Below are positions 5,055 through 7,860 of a DNA stretch of 7,860 nt, in pieces. Origin of the DNA: Ruminococcus flavefaciens (GTDB lineage Bacteria; Bacillota; Clostridia; Oscillospirales; Ruminococcaceae); NCBI GenBank assembly GCA_902796705.1, contig CADBQF010000031.1, positions 1 through 7,860 on the forward strand, read 5' to 3'. Each line of letters begins with the position of its first letter. Within the stretch, counting starts at the first letter, position 1. The notes under the pieces are model-generated. The model was not told the DNA's origin, ran no database searches, and saw only the letters and a list, made by a program, of their open reading frames with translations. The translations under genes and the position numbers were made by a program.

Positions 5055-6253
5055 ACGAAAATTTCCTTAAACTGGAAAAGAATTATCTATTCATAAATAT
5101 AGCAAAAAAGATCAGGGCTTTCAAGGAAGCTTCCCCTGACGCTGATATCATCAGAATGGGCATAGGCGATGTTACGCTCCCTATCGCTCCGGCTGTGATC
5201 GATGCCATGAAAAAAGGCTGCGACGAAATGGGCGTCAAGGAGACTTTCAAGGGCTATGAGGACAGCGGTACAGGCTATGATTTCCTGAAAGGCGCTGTAT
5301 CACGCTACTACAAAAGCTTCGGTGCTGATGTTTCTCCGTCGGAGATACGCATAAACGACGGTGCTAAAAGCGACTGCGGAAATATAGTCGATATCTTCGG
5401 TGATGACAATGTGATACTCGTCACCGATCCGGCTTATCCGGTCTATGTTGACTCAAACCTCATGAGCGGCAGAAAGATCATCTATGCCGATTCAAATGAG
5501 GAGAACGGATTCGCTGCTATGCCGGATCATTCCGTTCATGCTGATATCATATATCTCTGCTCGCCCAATAATCCGACCGGCTCGGTGTATACCGCCGATC
5601 AGCTCAGGGAATGGATATCTTATGCTAAGGAAAATGATGCTGTTATAATTTACGATTCAGCATATGAAGCTTTCATCACCGATCCCGATATACCGAGAAG
5701 CATCTTCTGCATAGAGGGTGCTAAAGATGTTGCGATAGAAATGTGTTCGCTCTCGAAAACCGCCGGTTTCACAGGCATGAGATGCGGATATACTGTCATT
5801 CCTGACGCTCTCACCGTAAAGGCTTCTGACGGCACGGAAGTTTCAGTCAGCCAGCTCTGGGGAAGAAGACAGGGAAGCAAGTTCAACGGTGTCTCATACC
5901 CTGTACAGTGTGCTGCTGCTGCCGTTTTCACTGAAGAAGGCATGAAGCAGGTACATGAGAATATCGCCTACTATCAGGAAAATGCACGCATCATCTCCGA
6001 TACGATGACAAAGCTCGGAATAAAGTTCACGGGCGGCATCAATTCCCCGTATATATGGTTCAAATGCCCGAACGGTATGGGAAGCTGGGAATTCTTCGAC
6101 CTCATGCTCCAGAAGATAGCTGTTGTAGGCACTCCCGGTGCAGGTTTCGGCAAAAACGGCGAGGGCTGGTTCAGACTCACAGCTTTCGGTGACAGACAGA
6201 GGACAGTCGAAGCAATGAAGAGATTTGAAAAGCTCGTCAACGACCTTAAATAA
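5042..6253 (+). CDS. dapL: LL-diaminopimelate aminotransferase
   Basis: DapL (EC 2.6.1.83) is a PLP enzyme that converts tetrahydrodipicolinate and glutamate to LL-diaminopimelate in one step, bypassing the acylated intermediates of the DapD/DapC/DapE route. The 403-residue length is typical. Fold-type I aminotransferase landmarks are all visible: a substrate-loop segment FKGYEDSGTGYDFLKGAV (69-86), SPNNPTG with Asn177, Asp205 and Tyr208 in YDSAYEAF, the PLP lysine Lys239 in SLSKTAGFTGMRCGY, and Arg378 in WFRLTAFG, which binds a substrate carboxylate. The ATG at 5042 is preferred because AAGGAG (5028-5033) lies eight bases upstream; a GTG at 5033 overlaps that site. Its start lies 13 bases inside dapF, and its product is DapF's substrate. 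A strong terminator follows. Confidence 0.96.
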   Translation: MPQLNENFLKLEKNYLFINIAKKIRAFKEASPDADIIRMGIGDVTLPIAPAVIDAMKKGCDEMGVKETFKGYEDSGTGYDFLKGAVSRYYKSFGADVSPSEIRINDGAKSDCGNIVDIFGDDNVILVTDPAYPVYVDSNLMSGRKIIYADSNEENGFAAMPDHSVHADIIYLCSPNNPTGSVYTADQLREWISYAKENDAVIIYDSAYEAFITDPDIPRSIFCIEGAKDVAIEMCSLSKTAGFTGMRCGYTVIPDALTVKASDGTEVSVSQLWGRRQGSKFNGVSYPVQCAAAAVFTEEGMKQVHENIAYYQENARIISDTMTKLGIKFTGGINSPYIWFKCPNGMGSWEFFDLMLQKIAVVGTPGAGFGKNGEGWFRLTAFGDRQRTVEAMKRFEKLVNDLK

Positions 6254-6259
6254 GCATTT

Positions 6260-6291
6260 TTCTCCCTTGCATCGCAGGGGAGAATTTTTTT
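6260..6291 (+). terminator. Strong intrinsic terminator of the dapF-dapL operon
   Basis: 6260-6270 pairs with 6274-6284 (TTCTCCCTTGC with GCAGGGGAGAA), an 11-bp stem with one G-U pair and an ATC triloop, followed by seven Ts (6285-6291). It starts seven bases after the dapL stop. The strongest terminator in the window. Confidence 0.93.
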
Positions 6292-6312
6292 GGTAAATTT
6301 TTCTTATATCTA

Positions 6313-6341
6313 TTGATTTTTAGTGAAAAATGTCGTATAAT
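6313..6341 (+). promoter_or_regulatory. Strong sigma-A promoter of the zinc-ribbon protein gene
   Basis: TTGATT (6313-6318), 17 bases, TATAAT (6336-6341). The boxes and spacing are identical to the dapF and dockerin-like promoters. The start would be near 6348, with a short leader of about 37 bases before the AAGGAG site (6371-6376). Confidence 0.82.
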
Positions 6342-6384
6342 ATCCATATAGACTTTTATCTCATTGATGCAAGGAGTTGAATAT

Positions 6385-7728
6385 ATGCTATGTCCTAACT
6401 GCGGACTTGATAATGATAATAATTCTGAAAACTGCATGAGATGCGGTTCACCACTGTACTCTGCTCCGCAGGCAGCCGTTTTCGTACAGCCTGAACCGGT
6501 ATTCTCTGCACAGGGAAGAAAAGCTTCTTCCGGCAGCAGCAAAACTATGAGGATACTCCTCGTTATACTAATCGTACTTGTACTTGCTGCGGCAGGCGGT
6601 ATAATCTTCCTCCTCGTCTACAGCGGAAATGACAGCGGCGGCGATACTCCCGGAAAAAGTGAAAAAAAAGACAGATATTCGGCTGTCGATTCCGTCCTTA
6701 CCGGTATCACAGGTGAGGAAGGTTTCAGCTCGCTGCCCATTTCAGAGAAAAAAGACAAGATGATAAACGCCCTCATCGATCTCGAAAATGACGGAAAGAT
6801 CGATAAGAATTCTATCTTCTATGACGAATCTTCCGGAGTTGTCTGGTTCAGCTATGATGACGGTTTCGACGGAGGTATCATGCTCTCTGAATTCACTGAC
6901 GGTATTTCCGGAACATCTGATGAGAGCTATGTTACCTATTGGCTCGATTCCGGTCTTCCCGGTCAGACAAACGGTACGATCTATTTCGATGACGATAATT
7001 ACCCCTTCTTTGAAGAAGATGTGGCTGCTCTTGATCTGAAAGCTAAGTATATGATCGGACTTCCGGAAAAATATTCGGATATATGCCAGAAATACAAGGA
7101 ACTCTGGGACAAGCAGTACCTCACCACTGATATCGACGACAACTGCTCCGTCAGCGATTTTCTTACCGGCATTGAGGGGTATGATCTCGTTTTTATAGAG
7201 GAACACGGCATTATCCGCAAAGATGAACCCCTCATCGTTACAAGGGAATTATTCAATTCCGAACGCTATCAGGATAAAAAAGATGACCTCTGTTCACTCA
7301 TAGAACCTGACGGTAATAAATACTGGCTCATAAAACCGGATTTCTTTATGAACAATTACTCCAAAGACCAGCTAAGCGGTGCGATCATCTGGCTCGGAAT
7401 GTGCAACAGCTATAAGTACGACAAGCTCGCTGATATCCTCATGCAGTGCGGTGCAAGTGCCGTTGTCGGCTATAACGACAGCGTGCTGACAGACTATGAC
7501 TTCAAATTGCAGGACGCTTTCGTTTATGGACTCATGTTCGGAAAAACTGTCTCGGATTCTCTCGAATTCTCACAGTCCGTCTGGTTTAAGGACGACAGAA
7601 CATGGTTTGAAGTCTCGACCGGCAGCTCTACCGATAAGCTCGCCGCTTCTGCCGTAACAGGTGCAGAAAGCGAAAATGTCCTCCTGATAAATACCAAACC
7701 CAAACACGATTTTCACGATAACGAATAA
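6385..7728 (+). CDS. Zinc-ribbon, single-TM protein with extracellular caspase-fold (CHAT/C25-like) domain
   Basis: This 447-residue protein has three parts. Residues 1-22 form a small zinc ribbon (C3, C6, C17, C20). A linker with Arg and Lys leads to one transmembrane helix (about 57-79), predicted to leave the ribbon inside and the rest outside. After an unassigned domain (about 95-240), the C-terminal part (about 245-400) resembles the caspase-hemoglobinase fold: a hydrophobic strand ending in His-Gly (DLVFIEEHG, His274), a second ending in Cys (AIIWLGMCNS, Cys340), then LADILMQCGASAVVGYNDSV and DAFVYGLMFGKTVSDSL, a pattern seen in CHAT, clostripain and gingipain-type peptidases. His274 and Cys340 would be the catalytic dyad. 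Activity and substrate are unknown. Start at 6385 is set by AAGGAG (6371-6376); an in-frame TTG at 6364 lies upstream of that site. It is transcribed alone. The ribbon and helix are secure; the peptidase fold is a motif-based inference. Confidence 0.8.
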   Translation: MLCPNCGLDNDNNSENCMRCGSPLYSAPQAAVFVQPEPVFSAQGRKASSGSSKTMRILLVILIVLVLAAAGGIIFLLVYSGNDSGGDTPGKSEKKDRYSAVDSVLTGITGEEGFSSLPISEKKDKMINALIDLENDGKIDKNSIFYDESSGVVWFSYDDGFDGGIMLSEFTDGISGTSDESYVTYWLDSGLPGQTNGTIYFDDDNYPFFEEDVAALDLKAKYMIGLPEKYSDICQKYKELWDKQYLTTDIDDNCSVSDFLTGIEGYDLVFIEEHGIIRKDEPLIVTRELFNSERYQDKKDDLCSLIEPDGNKYWLIKPDFFMNNYSKDQLSGAIIWLGMCNSYKYDKLADILMQCGASAVVGYNDSVLTDYDFKLQDAFVYGLMFGKTVSDSLEFSQSVWFKDDRTWFEVSTGSSTDKLAASAVTGAESENVLLINTKPKHDFHDNE

Positions 7729-7730
7729 AA

Positions 7731-7751
7731 TGACCTGAATCAGTCAGGTTA
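7731..7751 (+). terminator. Weak terminator-like hairpin after the zinc-ribbon gene
   Basis: TGACCTGA (7731-7738) pairs with TCAGGTTA (7744-7751) around an ATCAG loop, an 8-bp stem with one G-U pair. It begins two bases after the stop codon, but no T-run follows, so it may be inefficient or may mainly protect the mRNA 3' end. Confidence 0.5.
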
Positions 7752-7780
7752 CTATTCATACTGGTACGTATGTCTATTAT

Positions 7781-7860
7781 GAGGAAAACCCTTTTGAAAA
7801 AGGGTTCTTCCTCAAACTCCTTTCCTAAAACTTTCAGCGTAAAATTTCCCCTGACGGGAC
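7781..7860. repeat. Long hairpin and flanking sequence, probable interspersed repeat
   Basis: 7781-7795 pairs with 7798-7813: GAGGAA with TTCCTC, AACCC with GGGTT and TTTT with AAAA, broken only by a bulged C at 7807. The remaining bases (7814-7860) are non-coding and include a second small inverted repeat, CCC(7848-7850)-CTGAC-GGG(7856-7858), near the window edge. The hairpin plus the tail CTCAAACTCCTTTCCTAAAA resembles elements repeated between genes in Ruminococcus-type genomes; this is from memory, not a search. It could also act as a backup terminator. Confidence 0.45.

Overview
The window looks like chromosomal DNA from a Ruminococcus-like Oscillospiraceae bacterium (low to moderate G+C, Gram-positive). 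The reasons are strong AGGAGG-type ribosome binding sites, near-consensus housekeeping promoters, a small secreted protein with a dockerin-like repeat, a zinc-ribbon membrane protein of the kind common in gut Firmicutes, and the single-step aminotransferase (DapL) route to diaminopimelate. Taxonomy is inferred from gene content only.

Layout. Positions 1-83 hold the start of a leftward gene cut off by the window edge. It has a perfect TTGACA-N17-TATAAT promoter and two GCTAA-N6-TTAGC operators. Next is a leftward gene for a 159-residue secreted dockerin-like protein (149-628) with its terminator (119-136). A 402-base divergent intergenic region (629-1030) carries its promoter and the promoters of a rightward pair: an ECF sigma factor (1031-1528) and a zinc-binding, membrane-spanning anti-sigma factor (1525-2271), overlapping by ATGA and closed by a terminator. 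A lipoprotein with a C-terminal esterase D-like hydrolase follows (2432-4042), with its own promoter. The dapF-dapL operon (4176-5054, 5042-6253) has a strong promoter, a structured leader that can hide the dapF ribosome binding site, and a very strong terminator. The last gene (6385-7728) encodes a zinc-ribbon/single-TM protein whose outer domain looks like a caspase-fold (CHAT/C25-like) peptidase. The window ends in a long hairpin and flanking DNA that look like an interspersed repeat.

How the genes relate. Sigma and anti-sigma form a standard membrane-signalling pair. DapF and DapL are consecutive enzymes of lysine/peptidoglycan precursor synthesis: DapL makes LL-diaminopimelate from tetrahydrodipicolinate, and DapF epimerises it to meso-diaminopimelate. 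The dockerin-like protein, esterase lipoprotein and zinc-ribbon protein all act at or outside the cell surface, but nothing in the sequence ties them to one pathway. The most interesting items are the caspase-like membrane protein, the potential two-state RNA in the dapF leader, and the paired operators at the left edge. No tRNA, rRNA, CRISPR array, insertion sequence or phage gene was seen.
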